Origin: a virus
Length of the DNA: 31,375 nt
IMG/VR virus record: IMGVR_UViG_3300035670_000901
Span: 1-31,375 of that record
Strand: one strand, 5' to 3'
Positions 1 to 5,408 of this stretch are shown one piece after another. The position numbers were made by a program, and so were the translations under genes. Every line of letters begins with the position of its first letter. Within the stretch, counting starts at the first letter, position 1. The notes under the pieces are model-generated. The model saw only the letters and a program-made list of their open reading frames with translations, had not been told where the DNA came from and did no database searches.

Positions 1-326
1 TCTTCCGTTTCAATCTTGTTTGCTTTGTGAATGCGTTTGATGAACTCATCCAGTGCGGCAATCTCGTTTTGCTTCCAATCAAGTGCAAACCACTTATGTG
101 CCGGGCATGATGTAAAACGGAACTTAACCTTTAAGGGCATGAAGCAACCGCAAAGCTTTATCTTTTCCTTATAGTAGGTTACGCTGTTTTCTTCGGGATC
201 AACCTCTTTGCCTGCACCGGCTATGAGTGTGCCGCATGATGAAGTTGATGCCACAAAGAACTTACATTTTTTGCAAGTGTTCAGCCTCTCTCGCTGTATG
301 TGCAATGGCACGTTGAAGTTTAACAT
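1..326 (-). CDS. Cysteine-rich hypothetical protein, 3' end cut by the window
   Basis: Reading leftwards from an ATG at 324-326 the frame stays open to the window edge, giving about 108 visible residues. The N-terminus reads MLNFNVPLHIQRERLNTCKK. Cysteines are placed like zinc ligands: C18-x2-C21, C31, C59-x-C61, and C74-P-A-H77. There is no signal peptide or membrane segment. Its first 65 bases overlap the 3' end of the sigma-like gene in another frame, which suggests translational coupling in a minus-strand operon. I recognise the look (CKKC, LCGCFM, CPAH) from uncharacterised Bacteroidetes phage proteins but know no function. A small zinc-binding protein is inference from the cysteine spacing. 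The C-terminal part and the stop lie outside the window. Confidence 0.7.
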   Translation of the reverse strand, partial: MLNFNVPLHIQRERLNTCKKCKFFVASTSSCGTLIAGAGKEVDPEENSVTYYKEKIKLCGCFMPLKVKFRFTSCPAHKWFALDWKQNEIAALDEFIKRIHKANKIETE

Positions 327-819
327 ATTCTCGTATTCTTTTTAATGCTCTGTGTATTGATTGCCGCAGATAGTTGTATGGTATTCCTGTTTCCCTGCTC
401 AATTCTTTGTAGTCAAAATCGGGTTTTGAGTATAGACGTAGTAAAATACTATCGTATTCATTCAAACGCCCTATTGCGCTGTACAGATATTCACCGTCAA
501 TAAATGCACCTATCCACGTTTCATCTTGTTTAGTATCTACTAGTTCGCGCTCTGTGTGCAATTCGTAGTATTTGCGATACTTAACAGCGTAATCACTGCG
601 ATTGCTATGCCATGATAGCCACAATGCACGATTGACATATTGCTCTATCTTACCACCGCACACGATATCCACCACGTCCTGTTCTGGTCTATCCATTAGC
701 CGGGCAAGTACCTCATGTAGTAGATCACTTGCCCTGTTTTTATCGTGAGTAAGCCCCGTGGCCTTGTTAAGCCATTCGCCGTAATGCTTTGATATGTGGC
801 TACTTACGCAGTGATGCAA
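262..819 (-). CDS. Sigma-70-like / helix-turn-helix transcription factor, TTG start
   Basis: The 185-residue protein has the layout of a small sigma-70-like factor. Residues 28-45 (NRASDLLHEVLARLMDRP) resemble region 2 helices. Residues 115-165 resemble region 4, with an acidic-aromatic lead (RLNEYDSILLRLY) and a helix-turn-helix (YKELSRETGIPYNYLRQSIH), followed by basic residues. Such proteins direct host RNA polymerase, or act as regulators, inside the cell. There is no ATG between the upstream in-frame stop and residue 41; the only usable start at the domain edge is TTG at 817-819, so the start is unusual. A promoter candidate at 886-914 would give a leader of about 60 bases. It is divergent from the early cluster, so a role in early/late switching is plausible but inferred. 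It could instead be a sigma-like regulator that does not bind core polymerase. Confidence 0.65.
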   Translation of the reverse strand: MHHCVSSHISKHYGEWLNKATGLTHDKNRASDLLHEVLARLMDRPEQDVVDIVCGGKIEQYVNRALWLSWHSNRSDYAVKYRKYYELHTERELVDTKQDETWIGAFIDGEYLYSAIGRLNEYDSILLRLYSKPDFDYKELSRETGIPYNYLRQSIHRALKRIREYVKLQRAIAHTAREAEHLQKM

Positions 820-848
820 AAATAAATGTTAAAATTTAGTGTAAAAAC

Positions 849-878
849 TTGCACACTTAAAAAACAGGTGTATATTTG
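849..878 (+). promoter_or_regulatory. Bacteroidetes-type promoter for the plus-strand early cluster
   Basis: TTG at 849-851 (-33 element), 19 bases, then TATATTTG at 871-878, an exact match to the TAnnTTTG -7 pattern known for Bacteroidetes. Transcription would begin near 884, about 30 bases before the ATG at 916. Confidence 0.65.
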
Positions 879-885
879 TACCCGT

Positions 886-914
886 CAAAGATACACAATC
901 AAAAACAAAAACAA
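886..914 (-). promoter_or_regulatory. Bacteroidetes-type promoter for the sigma-like gene
   Basis: On the minus strand TTG (914 to 912), 18 bases, then TATCTTTG (893 to 886), an exact TAnnTTTG match. Transcription would begin near 880 and run left into the sigma-like gene, crossing the whole plus-strand promoter at 849-878. The two -7 boxes form an inverted repeat with 7 bases between them. Confidence 0.5.
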
Positions 915-915
915 T

Positions 916-1167
916 ATGCAAATCATTTACGGGCTTACACACCCACACGAAAACGAAGACATGTGCATCCACTGCGACTGGACTACCTACTACGACTGGG
1001 TAAAAGAGGAAGCAGACATCATGGTTGAAAAATGGAATGCTGAAAATCCTGATGACACAATGAAGCCTACCGATTGGGAGTGCTTTGTTGATGAAGCGGT
1101 TGAGGAAGTTATTAAGCGCGGTGATATCCAAACCACTTGCAGCGAATGTTACGATAACGAAGATTAA
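916..1167 (+). CDS. Small acidic protein with two CxxC pairs, unknown function
   Basis: This 83-residue protein starts MQIIYGLTHPHENEDMCIHC. I chose the ATG at 916 because the frame's earlier start (826) lies upstream of the -7 promoter box at 871-878. C17-x2-C20 near the start and C75-x2-C78 near the end, with C56 between, suggest a zinc knuckle. It is rich in Asp and Glu and has several Trp. No membrane segment is seen. It is the first gene of the plus-strand early cluster, about 30 bases after the predicted transcription start. First early genes in phages are often host-takeover proteins, but nothing in the sequence proves that here. I do not recognise the family. Confidence 0.6.
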   Translation: MQIIYGLTHPHENEDMCIHCDWTTYYDWVKEEADIMVEKWNAENPDDTMKPTDWECFVDEAVEEVIKRGDIQTTCSECYDNED

Positions 1168-1184
1168 TTTTAAAAATCAATACA

Positions 1185-1520
1185 ATGAAACACACTTTTC
1201 AAGTACCAATTTATGAACCCGTGATAAGCGGGTCTACTGAAATTACTTTGCCTCACTACTACATCTGTGGTAGTTTTGGGCAAGTGTTCTGCTGTATGTC
1301 TGAAGATATGGTGTTAACCACCGTAATGAGTTACAGCACTAACAAGCAAATCGAAGTACGTAAGTACGATAGCCTTTCGCAGATTGTTACACGCATTGAG
1401 GTTGATATGCGTGACAGGCACTATAAGGTTATTGATGCGGAAGTATTCATGCACATGTTTAGCGAAGCGCACCGGGAAGTGTTCTACGCTGTTAACCCCG
1501 AACTAAAACCAAAGCTATGA
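1185..1520 (+). CDS. Hypothetical early protein
   Basis: A 111-residue soluble protein starting MKHTFQVPIYEPVISG. Its first half looks beta-rich (HYYICGSFGQVFCCMSEDM) and its second half helical. I do not recognise the family and see no catalytic motif. It follows the preceding gene by 17 bases, with an A-rich leader, and its stop overlaps the start of the XRE-like gene (ATGA at 1517-1520). It is therefore probably translated from the same early transcript as its neighbours. The real-gene call rests on this tight packing and on the absence of a better frame. Confidence 0.6.
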   Translation: MKHTFQVPIYEPVISGSTEITLPHYYICGSFGQVFCCMSEDMVLTTVMSYSTNKQIEVRKYDSLSQIVTRIEVDMRDRHYKVIDAEVFMHMFSEAHREVFYAVNPELKPKL

Positions 1521-1753
1521 GAAAGAACAATCAACTTAACGGGTTGATTGCACGCACGGTGGGGAGCAAGGCGGCTCTCCTTCGTGCCATGCAACGCAGC
1601 AACACACCAATAGTAAAAAAGACTTTGCACAACTGGTGTGCTGACCCGGGCAGTATCAAGCTGCGGCAGCTAATGAACCTTAGCAATGTCATGCAGTTGC
1701 CACTATGCGAAATCATTAATGTAATAACTATCAAAAATGAAGGCGAAGAATAA
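1517..1753 (+). CDS. XRE-like small DNA-binding protein
   Basis: A 78-residue protein with the pattern of a Cro/CI-type helix-turn-helix domain over almost its full length. Helix 1 is near residues 6-14 (LNGLIARTV), a helix-turn-helix follows near 16-38 (SKAALLRAMQ then KKTLHNW), and then a typical tail, WCADPGSIKLRQLMNLSNVM. That tail matches the W..dP..i.l..L..ia..l pattern of XRE proteins. It would bind DNA as a dimer in the cytoplasm and is the best candidate in the window for a repressor acting on the palindromes at 7224-7240, 7274-7287 or 8642-8660; this link is inference. It overlaps the preceding stop by 4 bases and the next gene by 17 bases, so it is coupled to both. Confidence 0.6.
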   Translation: MRKNNQLNGLIARTVGSKAALLRAMQRSNTPIVKKTLHNWCADPGSIKLRQLMNLSNVMQLPLCEIINVITIKNEGEE

Positions 1754-2321
1754 AACAAGACAGCAAGAATTACCCACACGTAGTGACATCTTGCACATCA
1801 TTAAGCGATGGGATAAGGTACCATTCCAAACGTTGCGAGCTGAATTGAACGTGAGCAATGCAAAGCTTTTAAAGTGGTTTAAATTAATCTTCGATAACAA
1901 CGACAAAGAGAAACGTTGGAGAGATATTGAAGATAACCTAAACAGGATGGAATCTAATGAATCTTTTGAAGGCGCAATGGTAAGCGAATACGATACCCAT
2001 ACGGTGGGTAGAGGGTTTGGCAATAAACAACAAATCATAAAGCGTAAGATAGTCAATGAAAGTAGACAGTGCTATATGGTTACAATAGATCACTCATTCA
2101 ACTATCTAGTGAAGTTTGACATTCCTGTGCAAAAGCAAACGCTAGAGTTCTGCCCTGTATCGGTTGGCTGTGATTATCATGTACATCCAGTAGGGCAGTG
2201 GGAATTTCAACAGCTGCACAATCATTTGCACGTGGTAGAAATCGTAGCAGATGAACACTACCGTGATGCATTTTGGTTGTCTATGTCAAACATGTTACAA
2301 CAGGTTGCACATGAAGCATGA
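1737..2321 (+). CDS. Hypothetical early protein with possible N-terminal HTH
   Basis: A 194-residue protein of unknown function. Residues 14-60 (TRSDILHIIKRWDKVP then LRAELNVSNAKLLKWFKLIF) could form a winged helix or helix-turn-helix. The middle is basic and polar. The C-terminal half looks beta-rich and has a cluster of His residues (DYHVHPVGQWEFQQLHNHLH), which might bind metal. No membrane segment is present. Its start overlaps the XRE-like gene by 17 bases and its end overlaps the VRR-NUC gene by 11 bases. Sitting between a DNA-binding protein and a nuclease suggests a DNA-related job, but that is context only. Confidence 0.6.
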   Translation: MKAKNKTRQQELPTRSDILHIIKRWDKVPFQTLRAELNVSNAKLLKWFKLIFDNNDKEKRWRDIEDNLNRMESNESFEGAMVSEYDTHTVGRGFGNKQQIIKRKIVNESRQCYMVTIDHSFNYLVKFDIPVQKQTLEFCPVSVGCDYHVHPVGQWEFQQLHNHLHVVEIVADEHYRDAFWLSMSNMLQQVAHEA

Positions 2322-2673
2322 AGAAAGTAAGATACAGCAACGATGTGTGGAGTGGTTTAGATACTCATTCCCAAAAACATTGATTGCTTCATTCCCTAAC
2401 GGGGTATTTATCGGAGGTACTACGGTGCAACGGGCGAAAAGGTGGAACATATTGAAGGCTGAAGGAGCCATGCCCGGCATGCCCGATTTAATGATATGCA
2501 TTCCATCGGGTTCATACCATGCGCTGTTTATCGAGATGAAAACCGAGAAGGGTAAACTTTCAGACACGCAGAAAATCGTTCATGCACAACTTATCAACGC
2601 AGGATACTGTGTGAAAGTGTGCAGGTCATTTGAAGAATTTACACAAACAATAAAAACATATTTAGAGAAATGA
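2311..2673 (+). CDS. VRR-NUC domain nuclease
   Basis: Taking the ATG at 2311, the protein is 120 residues and is nearly a stand-alone VRR-NUC domain, the PD-(D/E)xK type common in phages. Visible motifs are the opening helix ESKIQQRCVEWFRY (5-18), FPNG (28-31), the PGMPDL strand with Asp59, and the FIEMKTEKGKLS strand with Glu75 and Lys77. The usual closing helix (SDTQKIVHAQLINAGY) follows. Length fits the stand-alone family. Such proteins cut DNA, often branched DNA, in replication or recombination. A longer reading from 2251 adds 20 residues lying wholly inside the previous gene and unlike the family, so I rejected it. The stop overlaps the next start by 4 bases. Confidence 0.85.
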   Translation: MKHEESKIQQRCVEWFRYSFPKTLIASFPNGVFIGGTTVQRAKRWNILKAEGAMPGMPDLMICIPSGSYHALFIEMKTEKGKLSDTQKIVHAQLINAGYCVKVCRSFEEFTQTIKTYLEK

Positions 2674-3083
2674 GCAAGACAAAAGAAAAGTATATGAATG
2701 CGATGTTGTTCGCATGTGGTCAAGCTGAATTTCAATCCCGAGAATTTGCAAAAGCATTTAAGATTAGTCACAACGTAATTACTGCTATGCATGAACTGGG
2801 TTTGATTCAGAAGGTAGGCAATGGAAAGTACTGTTGGGTTGTTAGGCGTGAGCCTTTACCGTCTGATGTAATAGCTATTCGCAAGCGAATGACTGCGTAT
2901 AATGCAGCTGCAAGGCAAAGCAATGGACAGCTGAAGCTTACACCTATCCGCAAAGCACCGGTATCGACACCTGAACCAATCGTGCAGGAAGCCGAATGCG
3001 ATACAAGCAATAGCAAGATGTTATTGATACTGGCTGTTGGTGCGATGGTAGGCTTTATGATTGCAACAATTATTTGCAAGTAG
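2670..3083 (+). CDS. Winged-helix protein with C-terminal membrane anchor
   Basis: A 137-residue protein with two visible parts. Residues 22-58 look like a winged helix-turn-helix: QSREFAKAFKISHNVITAM, HELGLIQKVG, then a wing (NGKYCWVVRR). After a Pro/Ala-rich linker (about 85-112), residues 117-136 form a clear membrane helix (MLLILAVGAMVGFMIATII) with only K at the very end. The DNA-binding part should therefore sit in the cytoplasm, tethered to the inner membrane by its tail. It is the last gene before the promoter at 3073-3103, whose upstream element lies in its final codons. A function in tethering phage DNA to the membrane, or membrane-linked regulation, is inference. Confidence 0.65.
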   Translation: MSKTKEKYMNAMLFACGQAEFQSREFAKAFKISHNVITAMHELGLIQKVGNGKYCWVVRREPLPSDVIAIRKRMTAYNAAARQSNGQLKLTPIRKAPVSTPEPIVQEAECDTSNSKMLLILAVGAMVGFMIATIICK

Positions 3084-3103
3084 AGATAGTTTGACTATCT
3101 TTG
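3073..3103 (+). promoter_or_regulatory. Strong Bacteroidetes-type promoter with overlapping inverted repeat
   Basis: TTTG at 3073-3076, exactly 19 bases, then TATCTTTG at 3096-3103: the best match in the window to the Bacteroidetes consensus. AGATAG (3084-3089) and CTATCT (3095-3100) form a 6-base inverted repeat overlapping the -7 box, a possible operator. Transcription would start near 3109. Confidence 0.7.
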
Positions 3104-3108
3104 CAATG

Positions 3109-3200
3109 CTCCTTCCGTATGAAAACATTAAAAATCCCATCACTACCGTATTGCCTATAGCACGTCCGTGCACGGGGGAGCCTTTACGTGTAGTGGTGGG
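3109..3200 (+). ncRNA. Candidate structured leader RNA or small RNA
   Basis: This gene-free stretch of about 110 bases starts at the predicted transcription start of the 3073-3103 promoter. CCCATCACTA (3136-3145) can pair with TAGTGGTGGG (3191-3200) as a 10-pair helix with one G-U. Inside, CCGT (3146-3149) pairs with ACGG (3172-3175), stacked on it, around a hairpin GCAC/GTGC (3160-3163 with 3168-3171). A competing pairing, CACGT (3161-3165) with ACGTG (3186-3190), would stack on the same outer helix. Two exclusive inner folds inside one helix ending 11 bases before the next ATG look switch-like. A 13-codon frame (3119-3160) could be a leader peptide. I do not recognise a known RNA class. Confidence 0.4.
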
Positions 3201-3211
3201 TATTTAGTTTT

Positions 3212-3427
3212 ATGTATCTTGATTCAGGTAGATCAATAGTGGAAACTAATCCGCCACGTTTTCGTGACATACGCTCACAATGTTTTGTTCAATTTTCAAG
3301 AATCAATGGCGCTATTTTCATGTCAGCATATCGTGATTCAGATGGTGAAGGAGTATACATTTCAATGACTGATTATGAAGTTAACCGCATGATTGAACAT
3401 CTTCAAAAATTACTCGATGAAAAATAA
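3212..3427 (+). CDS. Small hypothetical protein
   Basis: A 71-residue protein starting MYLDSGRSIVETNPPRFRDI. It appears to fold as beta strands (RSQCFVQFSRINGAIFMSAYRDSD, then GVYISMTDYE) followed by one helix (VNRMIEHLQKLLDEK). It has no membrane segment or recognised motif. It is the first gene after the promoter at 3073-3103 and the candidate structured RNA, and its end overlaps the replication initiator by 11 bases, so the two are likely co-expressed. It could be a small partner or regulator of replication, judged only from position. Confidence 0.55.
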   Translation: MYLDSGRSIVETNPPRFRDIRSQCFVQFSRINGAIFMSAYRDSDGEGVYISMTDYEVNRMIEHLQKLLDEK

Positions 3428-4211
3428 CGGCTATTCATATTCACGGGCATGGTTTGACTACGCCTTTGAACACCCGGAGCATGTTACTGCTTCGCATGGT
3501 ATCCTATACCTATGGCTTGTTGAGATTAATAACCGATTGGGGTGGGTAGATATATTCCAAATCACAGCCAGTGAGTGCATGCAAGGCATGGGCTGTAAAA
3601 GCTACAACACATACAAGAAGTGTTTTGACCAACTTGTTGAATGGGGGTTTGTTAAGGTAGTAAAGAAGGCAGTCAATCAACATCAATGCAATATAGTTGC
3701 TCTATCAAAATTTGACAAAGCACTTAATAAAGCACTTGACAAAGCATTGCAAAAGCACTTGACAAAGCAAAGTGAAAGCACAGTACAAAGCAATGTTGAA
3801 AGCAACTGCGATATTCATAAACAAGTAAACAATAAACCACAAACCATAAACCATAAACGTAGTGCATTCGCACCACCAAACGAAAATGATGTTTATAATT
3901 TCATGGGTGAGTATTCAGTTCAAAAGCACATGCAATGGACTGATGAAAAAATAAACACCGAGGCCGCGAAATTTTTTAACTACTACGAAGCCAATGGTTG
4001 GAAGCAAGGCCGCAATCCGATGAAAGATTGGAAAGCTTCAGCACGTAATTGGATGGTAAATAATTCTAAATTTGACAACTCAAATAATTCAAAAAACGTA
4101 ATTCAAGATGAAAGAGCAAAACGCATTAGCGAACTTGAAGAGTTCCGCAAGCAGTACCGAAGTGCAATTGCACGAGATTTTGGCACTGAAAACATCACCA
4201 ACGCTGGCTGA
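3417..4211 (+). CDS. Replication initiator, winged helix with DnaD/O-like C-terminal part
   Basis: From the ATG at 3417 the protein is 264 residues. Residues 10-98 look like the winged-helix DNA-binding part of phage replication initiators (SRAWFDYAFEHP through FQITASECMQGMGCKSYNTY to LVEWGFVKVVKKA). Residues 99-150 are a low-complexity linker with repeated KAL units (KALNKALDKALQKHL), encoded by the iteron array. Residues 158-215 carry a tail typical of initiators and replisome organisers (AAKFFNYYEANGWKQGRNPM then DWKASARNWM). It would bind the origin and recruit helicase or loader. The start at 3417 overlaps the preceding gene by 11 bases; the earlier start at 3393 has no support. Its 3' end overlaps the next gene by 104 bases. 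Confidence 0.75.
   Translation: MKNNGYSYSRAWFDYAFEHPEHVTASHGILYLWLVEINNRLGWVDIFQITASECMQGMGCKSYNTYKKCFDQLVEWGFVKVVKKAVNQHQCNIVALSKFDKALNKALDKALQKHLTKQSESTVQSNVESNCDIHKQVNNKPQTINHKRSAFAPPNENDVYNFMGEYSVQKHMQWTDEKINTEAAKFFNYYEANGWKQGRNPMKDWKASARNWMVNNSKFDNSNNSKNVIQDERAKRISELEEFRKQYRSAIARDFGTENITNAG
3712..3805 (+). repeat. Iteron array, eight direct repeats inside the initiator gene
   Basis: Eight contiguous 11-12 base units, each containing AAAGCA, whose cores start at 3717, 3729, 3741, 3752, 3764, 3775, 3787 and 3799. Units 1, 3 and 5 share TTGACAAAGCA exactly. Spacing of about one helical turn puts all sites on one face of the DNA. Two 11-base units break the codon phase, so the repeat is a DNA-level rather than a purely protein-level pattern. 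Location in the initiator gene matches lambda, whose origin iterons lie in gene O. Confidence 0.6.
3806..3858 (+). other. AT-rich stretch next to the iterons, candidate DNA unwinding element
   Basis: Immediately after the iterons the plus strand becomes A-rich and very low in G, with short repeats such as ACCATAAACCATAAAC (3843-3858). Together with the iterons this is the two-part layout of a lambda-type replication origin. It codes for the polar linker of the initiator (HKQVNNKPQTINHK). Origin function is inferred. Confidence 0.5.
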
Positions 4212-4794
4212 AATTCGCAAGAATAAAAATCAGCAAGCAACGGTAAACATTATGGTGGCAATGATGGATATGTGCCAACAATACTTTAACCTTCAGCAAC
4301 CAATGAACGCACAACAACTTGCACTCACAGCAGAGTTGATGCTTGAAGATTACTACTACCTACGAGTGGATGAACTGCAACTTTGTTTCCGCATGGCAAT
4401 GAAGGGTGAGTTTGGCCCGGTGTATAACCGCATCGATGGTCAGGTATTCTTTGAATGGATACGCAAGTTCATGACCAAAAGACAAGCGATCAGTGAACGC
4501 ATTAATTTGGAAAAGCAGAGCAACAACAACATCTACGAAATGTTCCAACACCCGCAGGTGGTAGATGCTATCCAGCAGGCAGCGGATAAGTTGAAGATAC
4601 AGGAAGCTCCAGTGCAGGAAGCAAAGCGCAGCAATCCACCGCAGATTGAAATAGCATTGATGCGTGAGTACGATGACCTGCCAGCGTGGGACAATGACTT
4701 GCGCTTCCGTGTGTACAAGAACAAGCCGTATCAATTCACTGAGTACAGGAAGGAGCGTTACAGAGAACTAATCGAAAACCAAAATGAATACTGA
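4108..4794 (+). CDS. Hypothetical replication-associated protein
   Basis: A 228-residue soluble protein. The conserved-looking core (residues about 32-140) begins PTLAEIRKNKNQQATVN and includes AELMLEDYYYLRVDELQLCF, then GPVYNRIDGQVFFEWIRKF. I recognise this core from Bacteroidetes proteins encoded beside initiators (from memory, DUF6633-type), with no known function. The C-terminal part is polar and charged. By position it could be a helicase loader or initiator partner, as in lambda O-P or DnaD-DnaB pairs; no ATPase motif is visible, so this is only context. The start at 4108 overlaps the initiator by 104 bases; the next in-frame ATG (about 4252) would remove part of the core. Confidence 0.6.
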   Translation: MKEQNALANLKSSASSTEVQLHEILALKTSPTLAEIRKNKNQQATVNIMVAMMDMCQQYFNLQQPMNAQQLALTAELMLEDYYYLRVDELQLCFRMAMKGEFGPVYNRIDGQVFFEWIRKFMTKRQAISERINLEKQSNNNIYEMFQHPQVVDAIQQAADKLKIQEAPVQEAKRSNPPQIEIALMREYDDLPAWDNDLRFRVYKNKPYQFTEYRKERYRELIENQNEY

Positions 4795-4795
4795 G

Positions 4796-5002
4796 ATGAA
4801 AAAGCAAACAGCATTACAATGGCTTTACGCCAAATTAGACCAAATGCCAACCCGTGATGAAGTGTGTGACTTAGTGTATCAATTAGAAGAACAAGCCAAA
4901 GCAATGGAGAAGGAGCAGATTATTGATGCATTTAATTATGCACGTTATCGTTTGGGGGATTCATCAGATTACTACGACGAAACATACGGAGGTGACAAAT
5001 GA
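4796..5002 (+). CDS. MKKQTA-family small protein, copy 1
   Basis: A 68-residue protein, first of five paralogs in this window. It shows the family frame: start MKKQTALQWLYAKL, a variable middle, a conserved helix QAKAMEKEQIIDAFNYARYR, and an acidic Tyr-rich end DYYDETYGGDK. I use the ATG at 4796 because all paralogs start MKKQTA or MKKETA; an ATG at 4784 adds four residues. The protein looks wholly helical and soluble. The family is common in Bacteroidetes phage genomes as I remember it, with unknown function. Its stop overlaps the next family member's ATG (ATGA), and both end in GGDK. Confidence 0.7.
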   Translation: MKKQTALQWLYAKLDQMPTRDEVCDLVYQLEEQAKAMEKEQIIDAFNYARYRLGDSSDYYDETYGGDK

Positions 5003-5003
5003 A
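4988..5003 (+). promoter_or_regulatory. Strong Shine-Dalgarno site, copy 1 of a repeated junction
   Basis: GGAGGTGACAAATGAA: a near-perfect Shine-Dalgarno (GGAGGTGA) placed 3 bases before the ATG at 4999. It also encodes the GGDK end of the preceding gene. Such strong sites are unusual in Bacteroidetes, where leaders are mostly A-rich. The same 16 bases recur at 5239-5254. Confidence 0.6.
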
Positions 5004-5253
5004 AAAGCAAACTGCGGTGCAATGGCTTATTGATAAGCTAATGGATGATGGAGTTGGTATTCACAAATCCATTCGTGAACACGCATTAAGCCTTGAAGAA
5101 AGACAAAACAACGCTGAATGGCAAGAGGGCAATACATGGGCATATAATAACATCGAGTGGTGCTTTGAAAATGGCTTTAAAGGAATTTCGAAACAACAAA
5201 TGGACGAATGGTATAAGCAATACATTTTAAGCAAAGAAGGAGGTGACAAATGA
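4999..5253 (+). CDS. MKKQTA-family small protein, copy 2
   Basis: An 84-residue protein that shares MKKQTAVQWLIDKL with copy 1 and has the same GGDK end. Its middle differs: the helix SIREHALSLEERQNNAEW is followed by a Trp-rich part (GNTWAYNNIEWCFENGFKGI) rather than the AMEKEQ helix and YYDETY end of copy 1. It is therefore either a diverged or a chimeric copy. It is soluble and helical, with no catalytic motif. It sits between two identical Shine-Dalgarno junctions (4988-5003 and 5239-5254), which suggests that it arose by tandem duplication. Function unknown. Confidence 0.7.
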   Translation: MKKQTAVQWLIDKLMDDGVGIHKSIREHALSLEERQNNAEWQEGNTWAYNNIEWCFENGFKGISKQQMDEWYKQYILSKEGGDK

Positions 5254-5254
5254 A
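5239..5254 (+). promoter_or_regulatory. Strong Shine-Dalgarno site, copy 2 of a repeated junction
   Basis: The second identical copy of GGAGGTGACAAATGAA, again encoding a GGDK terminus and placing GGAGGTGA 3 bases before the ATG at 5250. It marks the downstream edge of a duplicated gene unit. Confidence 0.6.
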
Positions 5255-5408
5255 GTACGATCAACAGAAAGAAGTCGAGCTGCTACGCAAGTTGTTTGTG
5301 TTGACAGCACGCAGGAGTATGCGCCCTGCCATGAGCGATAATATCGCAATGCGCCTTATCTTTGAAGAGTTACATTTGCTAACTGATAAAGATGAATATA
5401 AGCTATGA
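5250..5408 (+). CDS. Short helical protein, 52 residues
   Basis: The frame starts MKYDQQKEVELLRKLFVLTA and ends LTDKDEYKL. It looks like two or three helices rich in Leu, Arg and Met, and is soluble. The strong Shine-Dalgarno at 5239-5246 sits just before its ATG, and its stop overlaps the next ATG at 5405, so both signals support real translation. I do not recognise the family. Its small size and position among MKKQTA-family genes suggest accessory early function. Confidence 0.6.
   Translation: MKYDQQKEVELLRKLFVLTARRSMRPAMSDNIAMRLIFEELHLLTDKDEYKL

Noticed and set aside
826-915. Longer N-terminus (from 826) for the first plus-strand early gene
   Set aside because: The extension covers the -7 promoter box at 871-878, so it would not be transcribed from that promoter; the ATG at 916 has the usual A-rich leader.
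3712-3805. CRISPR array reading of the short repeats
   Set aside because: Units are 11-12 bases, contiguous, without spacers, and lie inside a coding gene; iterons explain them better.
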